Positions 21,401 through 27,275 of a stretch of 64,000 bases of DNA are shown here, in pieces; position 1 is the stretch's first letter, and every line of letters starts with the position of its first letter. The notes beneath the pieces are model-generated. The model saw nothing but the letters and a program-made list of their open reading frames with translations. It was not told where the DNA came from and did no database searches. This stretch comes from Nipponacmea schrenckii. Its lineage: Eukaryota; Mollusca; Gastropoda; Lottiidae. The position numbers and the translations under genes were made by a program. The stretch covers positions 124,001 through 188,000 of the forward strand of contig JAUJPP010000006.1 in NCBI GenBank assembly GCA_030562195.1, given 5' to 3'.

Positions 21401-21532
21401 TAATAACCGATTTTGATCTGGTACATCGTTCGTGTACAATTCACAACTACAGACATTTCATACCTGGATTGTTGTCAGCTGATATGTCTCATCTGCCTCA
21501 AACTCCATATCTTTCTTACATGAATACCAACA
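332..21532 (-). CDS. Micro-exon cassette gene encoding a TM-anchored EGF-like protein (partial)
   Basis: This entry spans fourteen exons read 5'->3' on the minus strand: 21532-21464, 21363-21316, 20971-20942, 13555-13520, 13251-13225, 12854-12822, 12451-12419, 10714-10685, 10361-10326, 9761-9732, 3386-3336, 2948-2817, 946-730, 457-332. The first eleven are micro-exons (69, 48, 30, 36, 27, 33, 33, 30, 36, 30, 51 nt). All are multiples of 3, open in phase 0 and bounded by AG and GT. The next two continue in phase, and the last joins in phase 1 through a rebuilt Cys codon. The inferred protein is a Lys/Arg/Glu-rich modular N-terminal region, a helical segment, a linker, one TM helix and an EGF-like domain. 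Charge distribution suggests type II topology (N-terminus inside). Neither the first coding exon nor the stop is seen; the gene runs off the window's left edge and its 5' end lies above 21532. Exon calls are from sequence only; joint splicing and function are inference. Confidence 0.7.
730..946 (-). CDS. Linker plus transmembrane exon
   Basis: The exon is 217 nt, with acceptor tctgtttcag just above 946 and donor gtaagtta starting at 729. It is open in phase 0 and ends with one extra base. It encodes about 72 residues: an acidic start (SDIIVEEAEIK), a Pro/Thr/Lys/Gln-rich linker (VPVTKPQTDGQKKEY), then a hydrophobic stretch (WCVTILRWIVVILSIIHL) that reads as a single membrane helix, directly followed by the EGF-like exon. 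There is no N-terminal signal peptide in view, so a signal-anchor (type II) role is likely. Both splice sites are strong. Confidence 0.75.
992..1810. mobile_element. Foldback-type element with short tandem sub-repeats in its arms
   Basis: From 992 to about 1287 the unit 'catttaggcacac' and variants ('caattaggcacac') recur every 15-25 bases. From 1588 to 1810 the reverse complement ('gtgcctaaatga', 'gtgcctaattgaaa') recurs the same way. The two arms face each other around about 300 bp of unique sequence, as in foldback transposons, whose long inverted repeats are made of short direct repeats. A smaller relative is at 6148-6280. No coding capacity. Confidence 0.7.
1310..1440 (-). mobile_element. 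Fragment of TTAA-end MITE family
   Basis: The segment ends in 'aagacacagtatcccttt', and its interior matches in reverse orientation the left part of the better-preserved copy at 54470-54812 (shared 'gttcactgatga', 'catgctaagacacag'). It lies between the foldback arms. Confidence 0.5.
1813..2389. other. Non-coding intron sequence
   Basis: I see no exon or recognisable repeat here. It lies in the presumed intron between the exons at 2948-2817 and 946-730. It contains T-rich runs only. Confidence 0.4.
2390..2755 (+). mobile_element. MITE with terminal 'tatacgcccaca' repeats and 3' hairpin
   Basis: The element starts 'ttatacgcccaca' and ends 'tgtggacgtataa'. Its last 30 bases fold into a hairpin around 'attaat'. 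The interior carries 'gggcaataactc' and 'acaccaaatttcag' motifs shared with the satellites at 28880-30605 and 60304-61357. It is non-coding, one copy of a dispersed family. Confidence 0.7.
2817..2948 (-). CDS. 44-codon helical exon of the micro-exon gene
   Basis: The exon is 132 nt, phase 0 at both ends, with acceptor ctaataag above 2948 (T-rich tract upstream) and donor gtaacc starting at 2816. The translation begins VFHRLLTMFEEYMLYKDK and ends WEIWWKKYKNPLK. It is fully open, rich in aromatic and charged residues, and looks alpha-helical. I do not recognise the family. It joins in phase to the micro-exon at 3386-3336 upstream and to the TM exon at 946-730 downstream. Confidence 0.7.
3336..3386 (-). 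CDS. Micro-exon (17 codons)
   Basis: The exon is 51 nt, with acceptor ttattttcag (spaced by tgaaaa) and donor gtatgaaatg. It reads FWYFDEEDDKAEKARNK. Downstream intron bases match the other cassettes ('gttgtaaattgtacaag' at about +12). It resembles the start of the exon at 21532-21464, which has CWYS followed by acidic residues. Confidence 0.7.
3468..5205 (+). CDS. MADF-BESS-like DNA-binding protein, three exons (PIF/Harbinger accessory type)
   Basis: Exons 3468-3636, 3980-4136 and 4740-5205 join in frame (169+157+466 = 792 nt) to give a 263-residue protein with a TAA stop at 5203-5205. Donors are gtaagt and gtacgt; acceptors are tttcag and ttgcag. Residues about 15-110 form a MADF domain: RLIIEVAKFKCLYV, NVWRTIGETL, then a basic segment and KKWQFFEMMSFLDPF, the usual MADF end. 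A Ser/Pro-rich acidic linker follows, then a basic KKRR patch and a BESS-like tail. MADF proteins bind DNA and often accompany Harbinger transposases; a dead transposase sits tail-to-tail at 5293-5870, so I infer it came with that element. The start ATG at 3468 is the first in frame; an upstream exon cannot be excluded. Intron 2 holds a SINE-like repeat. The reading frame is undamaged, unlike the transposase. Confidence 0.75.
4310..4515 (-). repeat. SINE-like dispersed repeat
   Basis: This is one of seven copies of a family with the blocks 'tgctacaggctgtgcatg', 'gatgtcctggcaaaat'/'cctcattgca' and a terminal 'gagtaggacgtaaaactcc' plus 'atttcatttc'. Other copies: 15396-15470, 36700-36895, 52985-53205, 54062-54125, 57495-57540, 62778-62822. 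It lies inside intron 2 of the MADF gene. No RNA polymerase III boxes were identified with confidence. Confidence 0.65.
5293..5870 (-). pseudogene. PIF/Harbinger transposase remnant (DDE_Tnp_4 C-terminal part)
   Basis: Read on the minus strand in broken frames, the segment shows the Harbinger-nuclease order: DGGV, FGKVLERK, VGDEAFPLREDLMRPYPG, FNYRLSRARRVIENTF, ARWRIF, VFKATICLHNFL, YCPPGF, ending at a stop at 5293. VGDEAFPL holds the second catalytic Asp region and RRVIENTF the third acidic residue region of DDE_Tnp_4 enzymes. The N-terminal part with the first Asp is missing beyond 5870, and stops and frameshifts interrupt the rest (for example near 5613 and 5735). It is convergent with the MADF gene, as in autonomous Harbinger elements. 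Confidence 0.8.
6148..6280. mobile_element. Short foldback-type repeat
   Basis: 'catttaggcacac' and 'ttaggcacacttc' units occur at the left and the complementary 'gtctaaatgagttgtgc' at the right, within 130 bp. It is related to the foldback element at 992-1810 and abuts the 3' end of a LINE remnant. Confidence 0.6.
6285..8700 (-). pseudogene. LINE (non-LTR retrotransposon) remnant
   Basis: The following are seen on the minus strand in several frames. Near 8690-8480 is an endonuclease tail (ILGDFTINFLDAF). Around 8044-7820 is an RT entry motif (SNILSNLEINKANGPDCI). At 7427-7221 is an RT core with SVPQGSVLDPLLFLIYIND and the catalytic box as ADDT. At 6626-6560 is a C-terminal motif (KTSFLPSAIQIRNN). 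This order defines a non-LTR element, probably of the Jockey/CR1 superfamily group. Frameshifts and stops are frequent, so it is inactive. It lies in the intron between micro-exons 9732 and 3386. Confidence 0.8.
9732..9761 (-). CDS. Micro-exon (10 codons)
   Basis: The exon is 30 nt, with acceptor ctattttaag and donor gtatgaat, phase 0, reading RLTRQWLKEK. It is identical to the exon at 20971-20942 some 11 kb away, indicating a recent duplication or conversion. Confidence 0.65.
10326..10361 (-). CDS. Micro-exon (12 codons)
   Basis: The exon is 36 nt, with acceptor cgttttcag and donor gtatgaattg, phase 0, reading LEWISTLRKIDE. The flanking introns match the other cassettes while the exon itself does not. 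Confidence 0.65.
10685..10714 (-). CDS. Micro-exon (10 codons)
   Basis: The exon is 30 nt, with acceptor catttttcag and donor gtaaaaatatg, phase 0, reading MNVSFKKKLK. The ATG at its first codon could serve as an alternative start, but the upstream acceptor fits an internal exon. Confidence 0.6.
12419..12451 (-). CDS. Micro-exon (11 codons)
   Basis: The exon is 33 nt, with acceptor ttgttttag and donor gtaggaatg, phase 0, reading ILGTIQRIKEK. It is a near-duplicate of the exon at 12854-12822, with which it shares about 400 bp of flank. Confidence 0.65.
12822..12854 (-). CDS. Micro-exon (11 codons)
   Basis: The exon is 33 nt, with acceptor ttgttttag and donor gtaggaatg, phase 0, reading ILDTKQRIKEK. 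It differs from the 12451-12419 copy at two codons (G/D, I/K), while surrounding intron sequence is nearly identical. Confidence 0.65.
13225..13251 (-). CDS. Micro-exon (9 codons)
   Basis: The exon is 27 nt, with acceptor ttttttcag and donor gtaagaatg, phase 0, reading ISIRREIYE. It is the shortest of the set. Confidence 0.65.
13520..13555 (-). CDS. Micro-exon (12 codons)
   Basis: The exon is 36 nt, with acceptor atatttcag and donor gtaatgat, phase 0, reading VENYFHGPYFIM. It is the only cassette lacking the downstream 'gttgtaaattgtacaag' block; its donor opens straight into the 'aatgaaatgtg' part of the unit. It is therefore the weakest cassette on context. Confidence 0.5.
14522..14815 (+). 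pseudogene. LINE endonuclease fragment (piece 1 of 3)
   Basis: In one frame the plus strand reads GGVSIFVNRSIVQSEIILNF, then a short broken segment, then LGDFSGHHSF, the exonuclease/endonuclease/phosphatase-type end of a non-LTR ORF2. It is cut at 14816 by the tandem tRNA-SINE. It continues at 15466 and 18741, so all three pieces come from one element. Confidence 0.75.
14818..15395 (-). repeat. Two tandem tRNA-derived SINE units (about 287 bp each)
   Basis: Units 14822-15108 and 15109-15395 are nearly identical, each beginning at a G-rich run and ending 'tggcactggcagatttaga'. On the minus strand each holds a tRNA-like head: 'tggctcagttgttagcgag' (A box, near 14972) and 'gggttcgaatcccgatcgg' (B box, near 14900); the second head is at about 15260-15178 with ggttcgaatcc. 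They are inserted into the LINE. Confidence 0.75.
15396..15470 (+). repeat. Truncated SINE-like repeat
   Basis: 'gaatggagttttacgtcct' and 'actcttcatcaccttatgg' match the terminal block of the family described at 4310-4515, in opposite orientation. It separates the tRNA-SINE pair from the resumed LINE. Confidence 0.6.
15466..16232 (+). pseudogene. LINE reverse-transcriptase fragment (piece 2 of 3)
   Basis: It begins with an open stretch (MASFRTTRAKARRTIRQAMR...) typical of the segment between endonuclease and RT. The RT entry follows: HDTATGPDVIHYQIFKHLP, then GVFPPSWRIATIIPIP and PGKDPTNPTNY. In-frame stops follow near 16041 and 16088. It ends in KSKTICMHFCKRRGLHLDP where a 2.5-kb element is inserted. 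Jockey-like in style. Confidence 0.8.
16233..18734. mobile_element. Unclassified 2.5-kb DNA element inserted in a LINE
   Basis: The insertion is flanked by a 6-bp direct repeat CCGGTG (16227-16232 and 18735-18740). Removing it and one repeat restores the LINE reading L-D-P-V-L-R. The ends are imperfect inverted repeats: left 'tgacagtttgagatgtcc', right (reverse complement) 'tgtagcagtttgagatgtcc', with further 'cagtttgagatgtcc' copies just inside both ends (16252, 16305; 18620, 18700). The interior holds open stretches with no family I recognise: 17337-17455 (MDYWRQVFVKKYKPCHWNGT, ending at a possible donor gtattg) and 17972-18313 (113 codons, FLQKSRPGFNQSLIARDS and RKVNRPC). They may be degenerate transposase or captured sequence. 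Target-site length and ends do not fit a superfamily I can name safely. Confidence 0.75.
18741..19255 (+). pseudogene. LINE C-terminal fragment (piece 3 of 3)
   Basis: It resumes the LINE after the insertion: LRLDNAVVPVVQEFKCLGLT, a frameshift, then RALVRSKLDYGCQMYGSA and LDTMHHQGLRISLGAFRTTS, the usual 'DYG...Y' and 'H...GLR' signature between RT thumb and RNase H/C-terminus. RRDRLSLQKIASLP follows, and the frame closes at a stop at 19250. The 3' tail of the element beyond 19255 is not defined. Confidence 0.8.
19256..20150. other. Non-coding, mostly unassigned
   Basis: It probably includes the decayed 3' end of the LINE up to about 19400. A short open stretch at 20046-20087 (MAIPSTRSTPATKAG then gtaat) could be a first exon on the plus strand, but nothing downstream supports it. 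Nothing else is seen. Confidence 0.35.
20153..20318. mobile_element. Near-perfect palindrome, MITE-like (about 165 bp)
   Basis: The left arm (20155-20221) 'agcaataaacggttaccc...ggttggatggaaaatt' is repeated in reverse complement at 20250-20316 with one visible mismatch (ggttacc/ggtgacc side). The central 30 bases themselves contain 'aatgcgctaacgcgcatt'. The whole element can fold into one long hairpin. No coding potential; the plus-strand open frame across it is an artefact. It lies in a duplicated intron of the micro-exon gene. Confidence 0.85.
20942..20971 (-). CDS. Micro-exon (10 codons)
   Basis: The exon is 30 nt, with acceptor tattttaag and donor gtatgaattg, phase 0, reading RLTRQWLKEK. 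It is identical in sequence to 9761-9732. The acceptor flank departs from the usual cassette after about 10 bases and joins a block shared with 13680-13760. Confidence 0.6.
21316..21363 (-). CDS. Micro-exon (16 codons)
   Basis: The exon is 48 nt, with acceptor attgttaag (weak pyrimidine tract) and donor gtatgaaatg, phase 0, reading CYPCKKDETYRMTKSM. It is homologous to the exon at 21532-21464 but lacks an internal block of about 7 codons. Confidence 0.55.
21464..21532 (-). CDS. Micro-exon (23 codons), most 5' exon seen
   Basis: The exon is 69 nt, with acceptor tatttttcag and donor gtatgaaatg, phase 0, beginning CWYSCKKDMEFEADETY and ending QLTTIQ. It shares the CKKD and DETY blocks with 21363-21316. 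No coding exon upstream was identified with confidence. Confidence 0.65.
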
Positions 21533-21539
21533 CTGAAAA

Positions 21540-22010
21540 ATAAAAAAAAATAAAAAGCGAATAAAATCCATTGTTAAAATGACAGTATGTATCATTTTAA
21601 GGGGTATATTTTGTTGTTCGGAGTCATAAGCGATTTTGATCTGGTACATTTACAAGTACATTTAAAAAACACCTTTTCTCAACCTTATCCTGTCATGGAT
21701 ATTTTGAAGTCATTCACTTGTAAAAATTTTGTATCACTTTATCTAGTTTCTATTGCTACTCTTATTACTATTCTAAATGGTACAGGAACATCTCAATCTC
21801 TAATTGTGTCTGATGCCATTTTGCTTATTCTAGATCAAGTAGGTCTTTTTTTTTAATATACAATTAAAATACAATTGATAAATCACTAATAACAAATTCA
21901 AAAATAAGTAGTTACTTGCTAGATTAAAAGTCGAAGATCTTTTAAGGTGTTTAGATATAATCAAGAACTTAAAAAACGTAAAAAGTTAACTTTCAAATAT
22001 CGTCCTACCT
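21540..22010. repeat. Cassette-derived intron sequence
   Basis: 21590-21850 matches 10400-10605, including the 150-bp block 'atggatattttgaagtca...caatctctaattgt'. The block is open on the plus strand in both copies, but the frame is not bounded by splice sites or a stop context that would support a gene. The remainder is unassigned. Confidence 0.5.
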
Positions 22011-22479
22011 TATATTTGTTTCTCCATATGTGTACTGTTACGCCCCTTACCCTACCTTATTTCGTCCCCCTTACCAATTTGTAAACACCTACAATTGCAT
22101 TCCCTTTCGGCATTTTCCTAACCATGTGCCCTAGCGTATGATTCCATTCAGTTTGACCCCTGCATTAAAATCGCCCTAAATCGCCCCAAAACATATTCTG
22201 TATCATTCCCTTACCCATTGCCCTAGCATTTCGTTTCAATTTGGACTCGTAAATCTCACATGCTTAGAATACTTCTTTACAAAATTTACACATTTGAAAC
22301 ATCCTTAGGATGTAACCCTTTATAATAGGATATAAAATATTTAATATGGATTTACCCGGATTTTAAAAAGGGATTTTGTTTTAAAAATAAACCCAATGAG
22401 GGTTTATTACTTTTATTTCCAAAATTTGGTTTAAATTAAAATTTTATTTCTTCCCGCCCATTTCCCCCCTTTAAAAACG

Positions 22480-22800
22480 AAAAGTTTTCCCCTTTTCCCA
22501 AAATTTGCCCCTTTCCCATTTCGTCCCTCCTTCCCATATCGCCCCTTCCCTACCTACTTCGCCCCTTCCCTACCTATTTCGCCCCTACCCATTTCGCCCC
22601 TACCCATATCTCCCCTTCCCATTTCGCCCCTGCCCATTTCTCCCCTACCCATGTCGCCCCTACTCATATCTCCCCTTCCCATTTCGCCCCTGCCCATTTC
22701 GCCCCTACCTATTTCGCCCCTACCCATGTCGCTCCTTCTCACTTCCCCTCTTCCCATTTCGCCCCTGCCCATTTCGCCCTTTCCCATTTCGACCCCTCCC
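22480..22800. repeat. 16-bp minisatellite, 'cccatttcgcccctac'
   Basis: About 19 degenerate copies occur. A decayed fringe of the same motif extends left to about 22030 ('cgccccttaccc'). Open frames in several registers on both strands (for example repeats of PISPL and of MGRGE) are a by-product of a 16-bp unit and are not genes. Confidence 0.85.
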
Positions 22801-22977
22801 GATAATTCTCATCCATGCTTAAAACCAATTGCATTATGACAAAAGGATTATACACAAATTAGTTGAACACTCCGTTATTAACCCCTTTAAAGGGACTAGG
22901 ATACATTAAAATAAAAAGCCTACTTTAGAAATATAAACATAAAATTTACACAGTTTTTATATAAGCATACTGCTCTT

Positions 22978-23945
22978 AAACGTAGGAGCACTGGCTTACG
23001 CTGACGATCTCACATTCGTGACATCCAGCAGACAAGCGCTTATTGGCCTACTTAATATAGCAAAACAATACTAAGAGGAGTATGACCTTAAGTTCAATCC
23101 TGAGAAAACAAAACTTATTTTCTTTTCACATGACAAAATACATAACAATCAGTTTAAGGACATATGTATTGATGATAAAAAGATAGAAATTGTTGAATCT
23201 GAGAAAGATTTAGGTAACATTCTCAGCTCCTCCTCACCAAGAGAAAATATATTTCATGGTATTAATAGTTTTCTTGCGAAGGTTAATGTCACTATAAAGA
23301 ATTTTGCATATGCATCATCTGATACAAAATATACATTATTTAAGACTTATTGTATGCCTCTGTATGGCTGTCAATTATGGGATTTGACACACAAAACTAT
23401 TGATAGATTTTATTGTATCTGGAGAAAAAGTGTTCGAAGGCTACTCGGTATATCTCCACGCGCTCATAGTAAACTATTGAGCATATTATGTGACGATGTG
23501 AACATAGACACCCTACTTTATAAAAGAGTCATTAAGTTCTATTTTAGTACTATGTCTAGCAACAATTTATGTTTGAATATGTGCAGCAAGGTCGTTTTAA
23601 ATGGAAGTCAGTCTTCCATGTGTAATAACATTAATTTTATTTGTAAAAATTACAACTTCAATAAATATGATATCCTAAATGAAGGAGTATCTTCTGTGTT
23701 GAACAGGATAAATCAACTAGATTGTAATAATTATACTGAAAATGATGTTAGAACAGGGTCCACAATAAGGGAATATATCTCTTACAGGGACGTTAATCCA
23801 AATGAGGCTGCAAATTTGAATCAAATTATAAATTTTATGTGTACTGTATAATGAAAATATGTAATCAATTGTACATAGATGTATATGTTTAACTTATGTG
23901 TACCCTGAGTACGAATAAACTATTATTATTATTATTATTATTAAT
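22978..23945 (+). pseudogene. 5'-truncated LINE, RT C-terminal half with (ATT)n tail
   Basis: It opens in the RT catalytic region: GALAYADDLTFVTSSRQAL, with the YADD box intact. A stop in frame lies near 23070. The frame then stays open for about 250 codons: FNPEKTKLIFFS, DLGNILSS, YCMPLYGCQLWDL, WRKSVRRLLGISPRAHS, ending FMCTV at 23849. After the stop comes a short 3' region and 'aataaactattattatt', a trinucleotide tail typical of several LINE clades. The near-intact frame suggests a fairly young copy. Confidence 0.85.
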
Positions 23946-24217
23946 CTTTGTTCGCATACGGGTTACGTTTTTTTGTAAAATGATTATATGAGACAACAAT
24001 ATTATTCTTTGATCATTATATATGTATTCTTTGATCATGATATGTAAGACAATAAAAAAATAATGGTGATAATATACAAAGAGACACAACAATTGCACGA
24101 GGAATTCGGAACATCCGAATTAATACTTTAGCCGTTGCATTTAGTACACATATTGTGTCCATGCAGACCGGATCATTGGAATTTCACTTTTTTTTGTTCG
24201 TGCTGTACGCGGCTGGT
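23946..24217. other. Non-coding, nothing recognised
   Basis: AT-rich, with no repeat or exon seen. An open frame on the minus strand depends on the LINE's trinucleotide tail. Confidence 0.4.
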
Positions 24218-24530
24218 CTCCAGTCAGTCTGAAAATTGTGTGTCCTGTTGTCAAAGTCTACAATTATGCAGTAGTCTATTTATATAGATGACCGCTATTG
24301 CACGACGGGAAGGATTTACTCTTTGATTAGCAAGACGAACCGTTTTCCAATACGGCGGGACGTTCGTAATATCTTAAGACCTTATGATTTTCAAACACGG
24401 ATAATTATGGATACACATGGATTTGAAGGCTCAAATTTCAAAGGTAAGCTCTGTAGACTATTTCTGATTAGCTAAGCAAAAGATTTCATGTGTTTGATGA
24501 TTGTCCGAAACAAATCAAGATTGTTCCCCT
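24218..24530. repeat. Dispersed repeat, copy 2 of 2
   Basis: See 1-320. This copy includes the extra block 'gaccgctattgcacgacgg' and ends at 'ttcccctttaaag', after which a Polinton-type fragment begins directly. Confidence 0.75.
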
Positions 24531-24692
24531 TTAAAGTTGGAGATCGAGTTCGTATTTATAAATAATATAACATTCGAAAAAGGTTATGTTGGATATTGGA
24601 CGAATGAGATCTTTATTATTGATAAAGTTAATAAAACTTCACCACCAACTTACAGTTTAGTAGATTTACACGGTGAAGATTTTAAAAAATGA
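24528..24692 (+). pseudogene. Polinton/Maverick-type integrase C-terminal tail (frameshifted)
   Basis: Two frames separated by a shift near 24560 show a 'VGDRVR' block and then FEKGYVGYWTNEIFIIDK with TYSLVDLHGEDF, the chromo-like tail found in Maverick-type and retrovirus-like integrases. The catalytic core is absent. Its stop codon TGA overlaps the start of the next reading frame (ATGA at 24689-24692). It is a broken remnant and is described only. Confidence 0.65.
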
Positions 24693-25072
24693 TTAATTTC
24701 GAAGAATTCTTACAAAAATACGGAACTGATACTACAACAAATTTGCAATTAAATCGATGGGCAGAATAATTAAACATAAAACCTTTTTACTATTGTATGC
24801 GCGATGAAATATCATCTCTAAAAAATCAAACAAAGTTTTATGCCATAACTAATATCCATACTTCAGATCAAAAAGGCGTTCATCATTTTGCTTTATTCAA
24901 AGAGAATTCAATGTATTTTTTTGATTCATATGGATTAGATCCAACTAAAGAAATTATTGATTTGAATTATCGTCCAATAAAATGTTCTACTTTTCAAATT
25001 CCAAAACCAGGAGATAAACTTTGTGGTCAACTTTCACTTTGGGTTTTATATCAATTTAGTTTAACAACTTGA
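24689..25072 (+). pseudogene. Adenovirus-type cysteine protease-like gene, one in-frame stop
   Basis: The frame opens at the ATGA overlap and carries a premature TAA at 24767-24769. The remainder (from 24797) is open to 25072. Blocks GVHHFALFKEN, YFFDSYGLDP and KPGDKLCGQLSLWVLYQF match the His/Asp/Cys order of the Polinton/adenovirus-type protease family: His in HHF, acidic residue in FDSYG, Cys in LCGQLS. The family matures capsid proteins in virus-like elements. Position directly after an integrase tail supports Polinton/Maverick (adintovirus-like) origin. Degenerate and probably inactive. Confidence 0.65.
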
Positions 25073-25094
25073 ACAAATAGTATTAAAAAATAAA

Positions 25095-25211
25095 ATGGCA
25101 AATAAATTTGGTTTAGGAAATTTAAAGAATGAAGCTCCTACATTATCGATTAATAAATTCAAACAATATTTTGTAGATCAAACTGGAAACAATATTAATG
25201 ATTATAAATAA
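25095..25211 (+). pseudogene. Short ORF of the Polinton-like fragment
   Basis: 38 codons beginning MANKFGLGNLKNEAP and ending NNINDYK, with a stop at 25209-25211. It lies 22 bases after the protease stop and just before the coiled-coil region. It is probably the start of the following gene, cut by a mutation. Function unknown. Confidence 0.4.
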
Positions 25212-25229
25212 TAATAATAATTTCAAAAT

Positions 25230-26783
25230 AACTAATTTAAGATTTCCTCAACAGAAAAATTGCAATAAATAAAGGTTATTTAACTCAAACAACTAAAAGT
25301 TTACATCAAAAAATAACTGTATTAGATAAAGATAGTAAAAACCAATTAGAAAACCATCAAAAACTTTTAGACTCACATCATAAAAAAACTAGAAAGTTAT
25401 CAACAACAATTAGCTAATATAGTCGATAAAACTCAGTTGGACAGAATAAATTTATTAATATCACAACTAGACGAAAAGATTACAAAGCAAAAATCAGATA
25501 TTAAATAACTGATATGTAACATTAAACCAGGTGTAAATGAAGAAAAATTGAAACAAGAATTAGCTAATCTAGAAACGAAACTCAATGACGACAATGAACT
25601 AACATAAATTAAAACCTATATTCAACTAATGTAGTAGATAAATCTTAGTTAACGAATTTAAATGTATTAATATTTCAACTAGACGAAAAAATTACAAAGC
25701 AAAAATTAGATATTAAACAACTGATAAGTAACATTAAACCAGGTATAAATGAAGAAAGATTAAAACAGGAATTGACTAATCTAGAAACTAAACTTAATGA
25801 TGACAGTAAACTAACAGAAATTAAAACTTATATTCAACAACAATTAGTTAATGTGGTTGATAAAACTCAGTTACAGAATTTAACCTCATTAATATCCCAA
25901 TTAGATGAAAAAATTACAAAACAGAAATTAGATTTGAAACAACTAATAGATAATATTAAACCAGGTATAAGCGAAGAAAGACTGAAACAAGAATTGTCTT
26001 AACTAGAAACTAATAATAACACAAGCTAGCAGAAATTAAAACCTATATTCAACAACAATTAGTTAGTTAGTTACAAAATTTAAATTTATTAATAATCCAA
26101 TTAGACGATAAAATTACCAAACAAAAATCAAATGTAAAACAACTAATAGCTAATATCAAACCAGGTATAAGCGAAGACAAATTAAAACAAATATTATCTA
26201 ATCTAGAAACTAAACTTAATGATAACAATGAACTAACAGAAATTAAAACCTATATCGAACAGCAATTGACAAATTTAGTAGACAAAGCACAGTTAGAGAG
26301 ATTAAAATCAATAATATTTGAATTAGATGATAAAATTAAAACAGAAATTAGAACTAGAAGGTCATCAAAAACTTTTAGATACAGTAGTTTTCCTAAAATT
26401 AGATAAAAAAACTTGATGTTGATGATGTTCAAAATGAAAGAGAGTTGGCAGAACTAAATAAAAGGATTCAATTAAATGTTAATGAAATTGGGAAGCAGTT
26501 TCTTAAATTACGTAAAAAATTGATAATCAAAATGAAACAAAGTTTTAAAAAATTTGAAAAAAAATTTAACTCAAATGAGAATCAAAATGAACATGAGTTT
26601 GTAAAATTAAATAAGAAGATTCAATCAAATGATAATGAAATTAAAGATTTAGATAAAATGATTCATTTGATTAATAATAAAGTTTTAAAAGATCCTTATT
26701 ATTTTTTACTACCCTTTAGTGATGGTAATTTAGAAAAGTATGGATTTGATGCAACATATAGAGAAAGATTAATTCCCCCATAG
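25230..26783 (+). pseudogene. Repeated coiled-coil gene of the Polinton-like fragment
   Basis: At least four DNA repeats of about 200-225 bp start near 25532, 25742, 25965 and 26164. Each encodes LISQLDEKITKQK, LKQLIDNIKPGISEERLKQE and LETKLNDD...LTEIKTYIQQQL in varying frames. The heptad-like, Lys/Glu/Leu-rich pattern predicts a long coiled coil. Stops and frameshifts are frequent; the longest open parts are 25772-26002 and 26445-26783. The last ends in a non-repeat tail (PYYFLLPFSDGNLEKYGFD). A fibre or structural role is a guess. Confidence 0.55.
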
Positions 26784-26889
26784 TATTAATAGTAATAGTT
26801 TGATTTATCGCGCAAATTCCACATCAGTATATACAAATATATAAGAATATGTGAAAATTGTGTTTAAAATCGCAATGTTTTGTGAATGA

Positions 26890-27275
26890 CTATTTAAAAG
26901 CTTCTCTAAAATAGTGCGTTTTTAGTTTCTGTTTAAAAGCATTTAACGATTCACATGAGCGGAGATCAATTGGCAAACTGTTCCATAGATATGGGGCCTG
27001 GTAAGAAAAACTTCTAACTCCATAAGTCTGAAGGTTGGCTGTTTTGGGTGTGACGAGAAAGGAGCTGGAAGATCTTAAGAGGCGAGGTGGGACATATAAA
27101 GATATCAGTTCACACAGATATAATGGAGCCAGGTTGTGGATACATTTGAAAGTCATCAGAACGATTTTGTAACGTATGCGATACACAATTGGTAGCCAAT
27201 GACGAGAGAATAGTTTGTGTGATGTAATCTTGTACCAGTAATTAAACGAGCTGCAGAATTTTGTACCAGTTGTAA
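26890..27275 (-). pseudogene. LINE C-terminal fragment, cut by gap
   Basis: On the minus strand two frames carry LQLVQNSAARLITGT and HWLPIVYRIRYKIVLMTFKC, then PPRLLRSSSSFLV, TYGVRSFSYQAPYLWNSLP and KLKTHYFREAF with a stop at 26890. This is the conserved end of a non-LTR ORF2 found in many invertebrate LINEs. One frameshift separates the blocks. The upstream part lies in the N gap. Confidence 0.85.

Noticed and set aside
22009..22037. A twelfth micro-exon candidate (HIWRNKYK before donor gtagga, minus strand)
   Set aside because: The acceptor 'cgtaacag' gives a length that is not a multiple of 3, and the flank lacks the cassette sequence. It remains possible with another acceptor.
22505..22839. 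Long open frames on both strands (Pro/Arg-rich and Gly/Glu-rich repeats)
   Set aside because: They follow a 16-bp minisatellite that stays open in several registers; no start context, splice sites or homology.
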